From Eremothecium cymbalariae DBVPG#7215 (lineage: Eukaryota; Ascomycota; Saccharomycetes; Saccharomycetales; Saccharomycetaceae), in the NCBI RefSeq assembly GCF_000235365.1, contig NC_016450.1, positions 1,364,001 to 1,428,000 of the forward strand: a stretch of DNA of 64,000 nt, in the 5' to 3' direction. The position numbers were made by a program, and so were the translations under genes. Shown here in pieces: positions 9,537 through 19,022 of this stretch. The notes below the pieces were generated by a model. The model did not search any database. It worked only from the letters and a program-made list of their open reading frames with translations, and had not been told where the DNA came from. How positions within the stretch are numbered: the first letter of the stretch is position 1; every line of letters starts with the position of its first letter.

Positions 9537-12508
9537 ATGAATTCCGAGGAGGAGACTATTGCTCCTAGCGGAGCGTCTACTACTGAAGAACGATATTGCA
9601 CGGCCAAGGTTAGACAGAAAAGGAAGACTCGTCATATCCATCATAGCAGACAGGAGCAAATGCTTCATATAGAACAACACAAGAAACAACATAGGAAGCA
9701 GCAGGAGATGTCTTCTCAGGCAAAGGAAAACGAAAGTCTGAAGTTCTGATTGCCGCACAATCCCTGGATAATGAATTGCAGAATGTGAAGAATTTGAAGA
9801 GACTTTCTATAGGTTCCATGGATTTACTCGTTGATCCAGAGATGGAATTCCGCTTTGGAGGGTCGGCATCTATGAGTTCTGCTCCGAGGAGGAGTCTGTC
9901 TGAAGAATCGATCGACAGATTTCAATTCTCTGTGGAGAACGAGCCTGATCCCTATGTCACCGATGCTGACGATTCCTATTCGTTTACAGAAGACAGTGCT
10001 GAAATCACATGCGAGGATCATCTGCAATCTACGTTTGCAGATAAAGCAGCCGAAAAGGATAGCAAGTATACGCGTAATATATCCAGGTCTTTTACAGTGA
10101 AAAAGAGCAGTCTATCTTCCAGTAGATCCAAATTTGGGAAGTCTCTTAAAGACAGCCCTCCAACCTCGGAGAATGACGAGAATGAACCATTTTCAAGTAA
10201 TCTTCTCTGGGTACCTGCAGACCAGCATCCGAATGTTAAACTGGAAAATTACTTGGAGCTTGTAACTGATACTCTGCATAACTTACAACTTGTTGGAAGG
10301 GAGCAGCTCGAAAAGAATCCGAATTCTAATTACCAGCTGAGTCAGACGAACTCAACCAGCGCTCATGAAGCCATTCCTTCTAAAAACTCACTCGTTAGAA
10401 AGCCTTCTAGGCTAAGAAAATCATTCACAGAGGCAGAAAACATAGATGACCCAAATTCTGATGAGGACTTAAATACTGAAACGCCAATATCTAAACGTAA
10501 AAGAGTTTCATCTTTGAAGGAGATTACCGAGGAGTTAACCCGTATCTCTAACAATGCAGGCTTGACTGATAGTGACGCTATTACGTTGGCAAGAACATTA
10601 GGTATTGGTACTCCCGCTGCGACAGACCGAAGGAATTTCACCAACACAGATGTTGCATCCAATGATGAAATAGATGAAGAATATGCTTCCAACATCCTTA
10701 CAAAAAATGGGTTATCAATCTCGCAGGGATCATCACTGAGAAGAAGTAAATTCGCTACATATAGGATAAGGTCTCCAAGTGGTGATAGCTTACCTTTACT
10801 TGAATCTGGGTCTTTACTTCCATCGCTTCCTGAATATGCACAAGAACAAGTAGCAAATCATTTAAAAGATGCTCATGTTTTTAAAGAGGGCCAACCTCCT
10901 CAGTCATGGGACGCAAGCATTACGCCTCAATCCCCAAATTCTATTAATGATATTTACGATCATTATAACACAACAGATACTGATGAATATGTGAGTGACG
11001 ATTTGACATCGCCATCCACACAAATGTCGGGTGCCAGTTATACTGTTTCTCCAGCACAAGTATCCTGTGGACACTCTAAAAAAGATACATATGCTATATC
11101 TTCGTCAACTACTTCACCTAGTAGCAATCCACCAATTGATGCCACTTCAACTTCTAGCCTTATATCAAAGTCTCCCATAAGAACAATTCCTGCAAACTTA
11201 CCCGCTAAGGACTCAACAAAGTCTAGGGAGAAGAAGAAACCAGGTTGGAATTGGTTTAACAACAAACGGACACCTTCGGAGACAGACAACTCTGATTCAA
11301 ATTCCGATCAACTACAATTCGAAAAGGGGAATAGTAATGAAAATTTTCCTGCTGTCTCTGTGCAGTCAGCACCATCTCCTGAACGTGTGGACAGAAAAGT
11401 AAACCACTCCAGGAATCGTCATAAGCTGCCGTCTCCGGAGATGGCTATAATGCATACCTCGGAAGCACTCGTGGAAAAACTGCCGCCAGCTGAACCTGGT
11501 CAAGATCTAAGGCCACAGCAACGCAAAAAAAAGGAAAAGTTGGAAAAAAAGTTCATGAAGATATTCAAGAAGAAGGCGGCTCCAGGGCAGCAGAACGTTA
11601 CGACGTCTTTACATCAACCCTTAGATGGAGCAGCTAAGTCTAAAGTGAAAAGTAGTCATGAACATAAACGGCCCTATTCTGCAACTAAGAAAGAAAACGG
11701 AAGGCGGTCTGCTGCTGATCATCCAAATATACCGAAGATTCATGGAAGTACCAATACACAATATACATCATCTGAGCCTATTTTAGATAATAATATATCC
11801 CGAAACTTAAACGGAGCATCAGATCTTGCCCTTTCAAAGCCCACCAATGATGTAGCGATCTTACAGCCCGCAGTAAATGTGAAAAGCTCTAAGGATTCGC
11901 CAAAACAAGAAAATCATTCAACGCCAGTGCGGAGTGTTAACGATAAACTTCAACAAAAGTTGCAGCAACCACAAGTAGACCCAAATTTAAACGCCTCTGG
12001 ACCTGTAACAAGTTCCCAACCTGAATCCTCTATTGGTCCGTTGAAGGATGAAAACCAGGGTGTAGAGTTTGGGCAACGAGATGGCTTACCGACTAAATTG
12101 CTATCGGCTTCACAAAAACCAGAATCTTCCCCCAACGTGGAACAAAATGATTCCTTGGTCAGGAAAATCAGCGAACCAGAATATGCTCTACCTCCACGTG
12201 AGCTGACGTTCGACGATGTTATAAGGCCCGAAAAACCGAATTCTCCGATGAAGTTTACCCCCAGTGCCTTTGGTTTCCCGTTGCCTCCTTTAACGATATC
12301 TACAGTGATAATGTTTGACCATAGGCTGCCAATATACGCCGAAAGAGCCATTTACAGACTAAGCCATCTGAAGCTAAGTGATCCCAAACGTGAATTACGA
12401 CAACAAGTGCTATTAAGTAACTTCATGTATTCATATCTGAATTTGGTGAACCACAGTTTGTACTTACAACAGATTGAGGAGGAAAAAAACATGGGCATGA
12501 ATACATAA
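9537..12508 (+). CDS. ZDS1/ZDS2: Zds1/Zds2-family polarity and PP2A regulator, frame interrupted near the N-terminus
   Basis: Zds proteins bind PP2A-Cdc55 and act in mitotic exit, polarity and silencing. The C-terminal Zds_C domain is clear near the end (TPSAFGFPLPPL, then HRLPIYAERAIYRLSHLKL and the YSYLNLVNHSLYLQQIEEE helix). The N-terminal block NVKNLKRLSIGSMDLLVDPE and the NLLWVPADQHPNVKLENYLELV block are also conserved. A 70-codon frame with an ATG opens at 9537 and stops at 9747; the main frame is -1 to it and begins, without an ATG, after a stop at 9692. The conserved KRKSEVLIAAQSLDNE motif lies in the main frame upstream of any ATG. One missing base around 9716-9734 would unite them to about 990 aa. 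Single copy, against two in S. cerevisiae. Confidence 0.88.
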
Positions 12509-12916
12509 GGTAATAGAGATACTATTGAGGTTCCGGCGGTGCCATTGGTGCTCCTAAGTGTAATGATTACTCGGATCAAAGGTACAGCGAACATCGGATC
12601 AAGGTCTGGCATCTGTTAGATAAAGCAATACATATATATGATTCGGAAGTTTTCATTCAAGGAGATAACGATACATTTGTCAAGTTACAGGCCTATCTGT
12701 ATTGGTTTTAGTGGGAAGATATATCAAGTGCATACATACGCTTCGTGGATGCCAGTCCATGATGCATGGGTGTATGCTGTGCGTGCGCAGCGAAGCCAAA
12801 TTTTTCATCTGCATACATCTTCTGGCTCATCGAACTTCTTTGCAAGACGCTTAGCTAGTAGTACCTTGGTAGCGTCATCTGCACCTGTGCTTTACGAAAA
12901 GAGTTGAATGCGAGCA
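12509..12916. other. Intergenic region between ZDS and the YML108W homologue
   Basis: Contains an 89-codon ATG-initiated frame (12638-12907) whose protein has no recognisable features and that overlaps the promoter zone; I treat it as chance. Confidence 0.4.
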
Positions 12917-13255
12917 ATGTCTGCGGATAATTTTTATCGTATGATGATACTCCTCGAGGAAGCAATTCCTGAGTCTAAAGATGAGAATATCAAAGCAAAC
13001 GCTACACATGACTTTGTCGACGAGGTTGTGCTGCCCATGCAGGTTGACGAGCTTGATGTACTAAACAAATGGTTTGACAAGTTTGATGAGGAGATCTGCT
13101 TGCCGAATGAAGGATACATAAAGTATGAGATTAGTAGCGATGGCCTTATTGTTTTGATGGTAAGCCAGGAGAGAAGTTCGATTGTAAACCAAGTTAAAAA
13201 CTTTGTCGCCAAAAATCCTCTTGATAATGTGCTCGAGGAACCGTTAACAGATTAA
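12917..13255 (+). CDS. Conserved small protein, YML108W homologue
   Basis: A 112 aa protein of unknown molecular role, matching S. cerevisiae YML108W (105 aa, a small ferredoxin-like fold). Conserved elements are the N-terminal YRMMILLEEA strand, DFVDEVVLPMQVDELDVLNKWFDKFDEEICLPNEG, and the IKYEISSDGLIVLMV strand. The ATG at 12917 (MSADNFYRMM) fits the yeast start better than the ATG three codons upstream. In S. cerevisiae it is also next to a ZDS gene (ZDS2). Confidence 0.92.
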   Translation: MSADNFYRMMILLEEAIPESKDENIKANATHDFVDEVVLPMQVDELDVLNKWFDKFDEEICLPNEGYIKYEISSDGLIVLMVSQERSSIVNQVKNFVAKNPLDNVLEEPLTD

Positions 13256-14069
13256 AAGACTAGATAACATGGCGTATATGTTTCATAACCGACCAATAAA
13301 ATCCAAGATTATTCCATTACTCATAACCATAGCATGATTCCCCATACAGGTATAGATAGCAATTTACCTAAAATAAAGAACTCTCAATCATTCTTAATGA
13401 CTTATCTCGAGATATTAAACATATTCGAACAAAGATAGTTCGGTTTATATCATTAGCAAAAATGATAAGTAATATATAGATATTGTTGAATGCCTATCAA
13501 TGCCAAATATCACCTTTATTTTCATATTGAGCAATATTGTCACTATTATCGGAGTGTTAGGCTTAAAATTATCAACAAAGCCAAGACAATGCTTATCACT
13601 ATGCTGAATACTAATTCAGGTGTTAAACGATTGTCGTTGCTTGTTGACGTTTCCTTTAGTTGCGCGCGTCTAGAATCGATAACTATCACTAACAACTACA
13701 AGAACTAATGAAAAAAAAGATTATTACAAATCATGCACCAAATTGCAGTAACGGCATCGACTCAGAGCTTTTCACGGATGCTTAATTGTCGATTGTCGAC
13801 GATCTATAAGGGTTAAGCTTCTAATGCGCAATATCGCACGCGATCGTAGGGCGTGACTACAATGCGGAAACTTTATGTTTGACTTATATGGTAATCGAAA
13901 CTATATATGACCACCTAAATAGTTCACTTGTTAACATATTTAATAGAGGAATATTTATCCTTCAGATCCTCTTACGATATAAGTTATAGGACTTCACGCA
14001 GTTTACGATTTAGTAAAAAAATTTTTTTGGATATTTCTTCAGCGACTAATAAATTAGCTTTGGTAATAT
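13256..14069. other. Intergenic region between the YML108W homologue and SCS7
   Basis: About 810 bp, AT-rich. A 72-codon minor frame at 13490-13708 shows no features. A run of A then T (TAAAAAAATTTTTTTGG) near 14013 lies some 50 bp upstream of the SCS7 start and is typical of a nucleosome-depleted promoter. Confidence 0.45.
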
Positions 14070-15215
14070 ATGTCTTCTAGCTGCAAAACGTTACCTTTGT
14101 ACTCTAAATCAGAGTTTGAAAAGCACGTTAAACCCAACCAGTGTTGGGTCAGTATTGATCAGAGGAAGATCTACAATGTTTCGAAGTTCTTGGATGAAAA
14201 TCCAGAGGGATATCAATATGTTTTGGATCATGCCGGCCAAGATGTCACTCAGTTGTTAAAAGACATGCAGACCGATGAACCAACTGATTTAGCTCATCAG
14301 CTTTTATCCGATGCTTACTTGATAGGGTATTTGGCAACGAGTGAAGAGGAGAGGAAATTGTTGACCAACGCTAACCATGTTGTAGAAGTTAAGCCAGCCA
14401 ACGGTAACAGGGTGGATTCAGGTTTTGTGAAGAAATTGCCAACAGAGGAGAAATTAGCCATTGCGACAGACTTTAAAACTGATTATGAGAAGCACCATTT
14501 TTTAGATTTGGACAAGCCTTTGTTTATGCAGGTGTTGTTCGGTAACTTTACGAAGGAGTTCTACATTGATCAGGTTCACAGGCCACGGCACTACGGGAAG
14601 GAATCTGCTCCCTTATTTGGTAACTTCTTGGAACCTTTATCTAAGACTTCTTGGTGGGTCATACCAATCGTCTGGTACCCGTGTGTCATTTATTACATCA
14701 GAACGGCTCTACTCAACATATCCACCCCTTTGGCTTTGTTTTTGTTTGGTGTTGGTGTCTTTGTATGGACATTAATTGAATACGGACTACACAGATTTTT
14801 GTTCCACTTTGATGATAGGATGCCCGAATCTAATATTGTCTTTACTCTTCATTTCTTACTACACGGTATCCATCACTATTTGCCTATGGATAAGTACAGA
14901 TTGGTTATGCCTCCGGCCTTGTTCTTGGCCTTGTGTTACCCTTTCTACAAACTGGTGTTTTCTATTTTGCCTTACTACTGTGCTTGTGCTGGTTTTGCTG
15001 GAGGGTTATTTGGCTATGTGGGCTACGATGTCACGCACTACTTCCTTCACCATCGCAAACTACCACCGTTCATGAGAAAGTTGAAGAAATATCACCTAGA
15101 ACATCATTACAAAAACTATGAACTTGGATTTGGTGTGACTTCTTGGTATTGGGACAAAGTGTTCAATACATACTTGAGTCCGACTGCACCTTTATCCAGG
15201 GCGAAATATGACTGA
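14070..15215 (+). CDS. SCS7: Sphingolipid alpha-hydroxylase (Scs7) with a degenerate cytochrome b5 domain
   Basis: Scs7 adds the 2-hydroxyl to the very-long-chain fatty acid of ceramide in the ER membrane. The 381 aa protein aligns end to end with yeast Scs7 (384). The catalytic part is intact, with membrane segments and all metal-binding histidine clusters: LHRFLFHFDD, HFLLHGIHHYLP, THYFLHH and YHLEHHYKNY. The N-terminal cytochrome b5 domain (about residues 8-88) keeps its fold markers (CWVSID, IYNVSKFLDE, AGQDVT, YLIGYL) but the HPGG motif reads N44-P-E-G and the second heme ligand region HEHSD reads D-E-P71-T-D. Both axial histidines are therefore absent. A conventional SCS7 in every other respect, next to ZDS and RCE1 as in S. 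cerevisiae. Confidence 0.95.
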   Translation: MSSSCKTLPLYSKSEFEKHVKPNQCWVSIDQRKIYNVSKFLDENPEGYQYVLDHAGQDVTQLLKDMQTDEPTDLAHQLLSDAYLIGYLATSEEERKLLTNANHVVEVKPANGNRVDSGFVKKLPTEEKLAIATDFKTDYEKHHFLDLDKPLFMQVLFGNFTKEFYIDQVHRPRHYGKESAPLFGNFLEPLSKTSWWVIPIVWYPCVIYYIRTALLNISTPLALFLFGVGVFVWTLIEYGLHRFLFHFDDRMPESNIVFTLHFLLHGIHHYLPMDKYRLVMPPALFLALCYPFYKLVFSILPYYCACAGFAGGLFGYVGYDVTHYFLHHRKLPPFMRKLKKYHLEHHYKNYELGFGVTSWYWDKVFNTYLSPTAPLSRAKYD

Positions 15216-15695
15216 AAAATACCTAAATTTATCCCTAAATTATTCTCTAGCGCAACAATTTAGTGGTTTAATTAAAGCTTCTCTATAATCAATCATGTCG
15301 ACATTATATTTTTAATCCTAATAATTTTACTTAAACATAACCAAATATTTTATATCCTTCTTATGATTGGTTATGTTAGATTACATTAATATATGCTGCG
15401 TATTAAAGGCAACTTCTTGCCACTTATAAATCAGTTGCTAACTTAATGGTTATTTTACAACATCGTATATCTCTGATTAATAATCCTTATATAAATTTAT
15501 TTAATGTAAATATTAAATTGAAGAGAAGTAAACAACATTTTATTATTGCAAAATACGATGTGAATAATGAAATATATTAGGGCCATAACCTGAACATATA
15601 AGTTCGAATTGTATAGATCCACTATTCACATGAGATTGGTGCTTTGGTAGTTCGATCACCTTTTACGAACCCGACCGTCGTAGAACGCAATCAGC
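15216..15695. other. AT-rich region downstream of SCS7
   Basis: Strongly AT-rich 3' flank. No gene or repeat recognised. Confidence 0.5.
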
Positions 15696-16269
15696 TTAAG
15701 TCACGTGATAGCTTGAGGTCTGGTCATCGCTACCCTGTTTCTCCTCCTCCACCAACAATTCAACCGCAGTGATCAGCTGCTCCGGACACAAAGCAGCTAA
15801 ATGGACAATTTCGTACCTCGCGAAATTTGATGCCGGCGTAGTACGCGGTCCGTTATCGCATCCGCCATCGCCAGTGAAATGTGCCCAATGGTTAATACCA
15901 CCTGTGAAAATATCGACATCACCTATACTCAACTGGTAAGTCTCTAGTGCAATCAACCCGGTGTTGTCTTTCCGCGGCATCATTTGTAGTCACAACCACG
16001 ACTTCGTGGCCTGTGTATACGTCGATGTAACCTCTGGAGCCCATTTTATTAGCCACATGTGCAACTTGTGCAGCGACCATAAGAGCTTGGTCTGGTTGAC
16101 TAGGCCAAGTATTCAATCGTGTTTCTGTTACACCTAACTCCGGTAAAGTGGAGGTGAAGCTGGCTGGTGAACTAATGCTTAATCGTAAGGTTAGCAATAA
16201 TGCTTTGCTTGATAGATACCTATAAAATCTAGCATCTCTTTCCGCGGTTAATCTTAGTCTTAATTTAAG
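15696..16269 (-). pseudogene. Unrecognised broken gene next to an LTR
   Basis: Two overlapping minus-strand frames read like one protein split by a frameshift at about 15920-15985. The upstream frame (about 100 codons, open from 16269, no ATG) includes DQALMVAAQVAHVANKMG and RGYIDVYTGHEVVVVTTND. The downstream frame includes SIGDVDIFTGGINHWAHF and YEIVHLAALCPEQLITAVE before a stop at 15696. The 5' end stops 20 bp short of a solo LTR, so the LTR insertion may have removed the start. I cannot assign a family. Absent from S. cerevisiae synteny. Confidence 0.55.
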
Positions 16270-16288
16270 TCAGCGCGGCGCTACCAAA

Positions 16289-16457
16289 TGTCGAGGCCAC
16301 TAGTTGGGGTCACGTGCTGGCTGGAGTATCTCGTCACGTGCCCGCCAATACTTAGGTTGATGATCAGTTACCATTCTACAGTCTCTAATCTGGCTCAACT
16401 CCCTCTGCTCCTTGGTCTGGTATCTTGTATTCTAGCTTCTCTTTTGATTTTACGACA
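16289..16457 (+). mobile_element. Solo LTR, internally deleted (169 bp), upstream of tRNA-Gly
   Basis: Starts TGTCGAGGCCACTAG and ends CTTTTGATTTTACGACA, like the 296-bp copy near tRNA-Gln, but lacks about 130 bp from the middle. It keeps two CACGTG boxes and the AGTCTCTAATCTGGCTCAAC segment; the TATA-like element is altered. No 5-bp duplication is visible at its ends. It ends 61 bp before tRNA-Gly in the same orientation. Confidence 0.9.
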
Positions 16458-16518
16458 TGTCACATGGGCATTCTGTAAAACGTGGATCTGGAACGGTTCA
16501 AAGCGGGTAGGAATTCCC

Positions 16519-16589
16519 GCGCAAGTGGTTTAGTGGTAAAATCCAACGTTGCCATCGTTGGGCCCCCGGTTCGATTCCGGGCTTGCGCA
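16519..16589 (+). tRNA. tRNA-Gly (anticodon GCC)
   Basis: A 71-nt intronless gene. The acceptor arms are GCGCAAG and CTTGCGC, discriminator A. The anticodon loop contains TTGCCAT (GCC). The T arm is CCCCCGGTTCGATTCCGGG. It is identical or nearly so to the S. cerevisiae gene. A run of T follows directly as terminator. Confidence 0.97.
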
Positions 16590-16717
16590 TTTTTTGCAAC
16601 CTGGTGCTGATGAATAAATAAGCTTATGAAAACTTTTCCGTAATTTAACATGAAATGCTCCATACACATGTCTGCATAGAACGAGCGATTCACTAAGTGA
16701 TCAGCGAACTTTTTAGA

Positions 16718-18964
16718 ATGTCAACAATTGGTTCCCAGGTGCGTCAAGCTGCCCCTGAAGTTGATACTACTGTTACAGATTATGTGATTGGTTACTTGAA
16801 CCATTTGTCTGGCGCTACGTTGGATGCAATTCAAGCTAAACAGTTGGATTTGGATAGTGAGGTTGCTTTTATAGAAACGCTACTTGTTGATTCCGGAGCT
16901 ATTCAAGAAAAAGTGGATAACCTGGTTAATCAGGTGAAGGAACGGTTATTCAACCAATTAAAGGAAAATCAGGCCAAGTTGGAGCTGACTGGTGATACTT
17001 CGAAACGGCTATTGGATATCAATGTTCTACAAAATCAGGACCAAAAGTCACATACTTTGGCAATATTCGGTGCCACTGGTGATATTGAACATACTGGGCG
17101 GAAGATAGAGACAAGGGTGGATTTGAAGAAGTTAAAGAAGGCTGAGGAGAAAATTGCCAAGAAGGTTGCAAAGAGAAACAATAAATTTGTTAAATACGAG
17201 GCTTCAAAGTTAATTAATGATCAGAGGGAGGAAGATTATGATACCTTTTATATGAAGATTAACCCGTTGGAGTTTGGTTCAGGAGCAGGCAAGTCCAAAG
17301 ATATCAAGATCGATACCTTTGATTTATATGTTGGCGATGGTCAAAGAATTCTTTCTGATGCTCAACTGACGTTGGCTTTTGGCAGAAGGTACGGTCTAGT
17401 GGGTCAAAATGGTATTGGTAAATCTACACTGTTAAAAGCACTATCTAAAAGAGAACTAAATGTTCCAAAACATATTTCTATTTTACATGTCGAGCAAGAA
17501 TTAAAAGGTGATGAGACTAAAGTTCTTCAGAGTGTATTGGATGCAGATGTGTGGAGAAAACAATTGCTAAGTGAAGAAAACAAGATAAATGAGAGACTCC
17601 AAGAGATTGAAAAATTAAGAACTGAATTTGATGAGGAGAGCTTGGAGGTTAAAAAACTGGATAACGAACGGGAAGATTTGGAATCGCATCTACAACAAAT
17701 TTCTGATAAATTAATAGATATGGAATCTGACAAAGCAGAAGCTAGGGCTGCCTCTATATTGTATGGGTTAGGTTTCAGCACAGAGGCTCAACAGCAGCCA
17801 ACAAATTCTTTCTCTGGTGGTTGGAGGATGAGACTTTCTCTCTCAAGAGCATTATTTTGTCAGCCAGACTTGTTACTATTGGATGAACCATCTAATATGT
17901 TGGATGTTCCTTCTATTGCATACCTATCTAATTATTTGAAGACATATCCCGCAACAGTGCTGGTTGTTTCCCATGATCGTGCTTTTTTAAATGAGGTCGC
18001 AACTGATATCATTTATCAACACAACGAACGTCTAGATTATTACAGGGGACAAGACTTCGACTCGTTCTACTCCACTAAAGAAGAACGTCGCAAGAATGCT
18101 CTTAGAGAGTATGAAAATCAAATGGCTTATAGAAAGCATTTGCAAGAATTCATTGATAAATATAGATATAATGCGGCGAAATCGCAAGAGGCACAATCCA
18201 GGATCAAAAAATTGGAAAAACTACCTGTGCTGGAACCCCCAGAAGAAGAAAAGTCCGTCAACTTTAAATTCGCAGACTGTGAAAAGCTATCGCCACCTAT
18301 TATTCAACTTCAAGAAGTTTCATTTGGTTATGAAGACCAATTATTATTAAAGGACGTCAGTTTGGATGTTCAGATGGATTCTAGAATTGCCTTGGTTGGT
18401 GCGAACGGTTGTGGTAAGACTACGCTGTTGAAGATTATGATGGAACAATTAACACCTTTAAGTGGGTTTGTTTCGAGAAATCCAAGACTACGAATTGGTT
18501 ATTTTACTCAACACCATGTCGATTCGATGGATTTAACGATGTCTTCAGTGGATTGGATGTCCAAAAATTTCCCCGGTAAAAGTGACGAAGAATACCGGCG
18601 TCATTTAGGTGCGTTCGGCATTACTGGTTCGCTAGGTTTGCAAAGAATACAATTACTGTCAGGTGGTCAGAAGTCTAGGGTCGCTTTTGCAGCCTTGTGT
18701 TTGAACAACCCCCATATTTTGGTTTTGGATGAACCTTCAAACCACTTAGATACAGCAGGTCTTGATGCCCTAGTAGACGCTTTGAAGGCCTTCTCCGGTG
18801 GAGTTTTGATGGTTTCACATGATATTTCTGTTATCGATAGTGTTTGCAATGAAATATGGGTCTCTGAGAAAGGTACTGTTAAGAGATTTGACGGCAACAT
18901 ATATGACTACAAGAATTATATTCTAGAAGCTGCAGATGCTGCAGGTGTTGTCAAAAGACATTAG
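16718..18964 (+). CDS. GCN20: ABC-F ATPase Gcn20, activator of Gcn2
   Basis: Gcn20 forms a complex with Gcn1 on ribosomes and passes the uncharged-tRNA signal to the kinase Gcn2. The 748 aa protein matches yeast Gcn20 (752). Two ABC domains are visible. The first has Walker A GLVGQNGIGKSTLL, signature FSGGWRMRLSLSRAL and Walker B LLLLDEPSNMLD. The second has ALVGANGCGKTTLL, LSGGQKSRVAFAAL and ILVLDEPSNHLD. The long N-terminal Gcn1-binding region and the charged linker helix between the domains are present. There are no membrane segments. I chose ATG 16718 (MSTIGSQVRQAA), which matches yeast MASIGSQVRKAA. UBP6, its S. cerevisiae neighbour, lies 6 kb away with DIS3 and TAT2 between. Confidence 0.96.
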   Translation: MSTIGSQVRQAAPEVDTTVTDYVIGYLNHLSGATLDAIQAKQLDLDSEVAFIETLLVDSGAIQEKVDNLVNQVKERLFNQLKENQAKLELTGDTSKRLLDINVLQNQDQKSHTLAIFGATGDIEHTGRKIETRVDLKKLKKAEEKIAKKVAKRNNKFVKYEASKLINDQREEDYDTFYMKINPLEFGSGAGKSKDIKIDTFDLYVGDGQRILSDAQLTLAFGRRYGLVGQNGIGKSTLLKALSKRELNVPKHISILHVEQELKGDETKVLQSVLDADVWRKQLLSEENKINERLQEIEKLRTEFDEESLEVKKLDNEREDLESHLQQISDKLIDMESDKAEARAASILYGLGFSTEAQQQPTNSFSGGWRMRLSLSRALFCQPDLLLLDEPSNMLDVPSIAYLSNYLKTYPATVLVVSHDRAFLNEVATDIIYQHNERLDYYRGQDFDSFYSTKEERRKNALREYENQMAYRKHLQEFIDKYRYNAAKSQEAQSRIKKLEKLPVLEPPEEEKSVNFKFADCEKLSPPIIQLQEVSFGYEDQLLLKDVSLDVQMDSRIALVGANGCGKTTLLKIMMEQLTPLSGFVSRNPRLRIGYFTQHHVDSMDLTMSSVDWMSKNFPGKSDEEYRRHLGAFGITGSLGLQRIQLLSGGQKSRVAFAALCLNNPHILVLDEPSNHLDTAGLDALVDALKAFSGGVLMVSHDISVIDSVCNEIWVSEKGTVKRFDGNIYDYKNYILEAADAAGVVKRH

Positions 18965-19022
18965 TATAAGTGATCTGTGATTAAATATTTATTAAAGCTT
19001 TATACTTTATTCATGTTTTAGT

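Noticed and set aside
9515..9540. GTAAGT donor-like hexamer before the ZDS ATG, considered as a 5' intron
   Set aside because: No TACTAAC-type branch point with a downstream AG that would join to the main ZDS frame.
12638..12907. 89-codon ATG-initiated frame upstream of the YML108W homologue
   Set aside because: No recognisable features, unusual composition, and it fills the expected promoter. No homologue known at this position.
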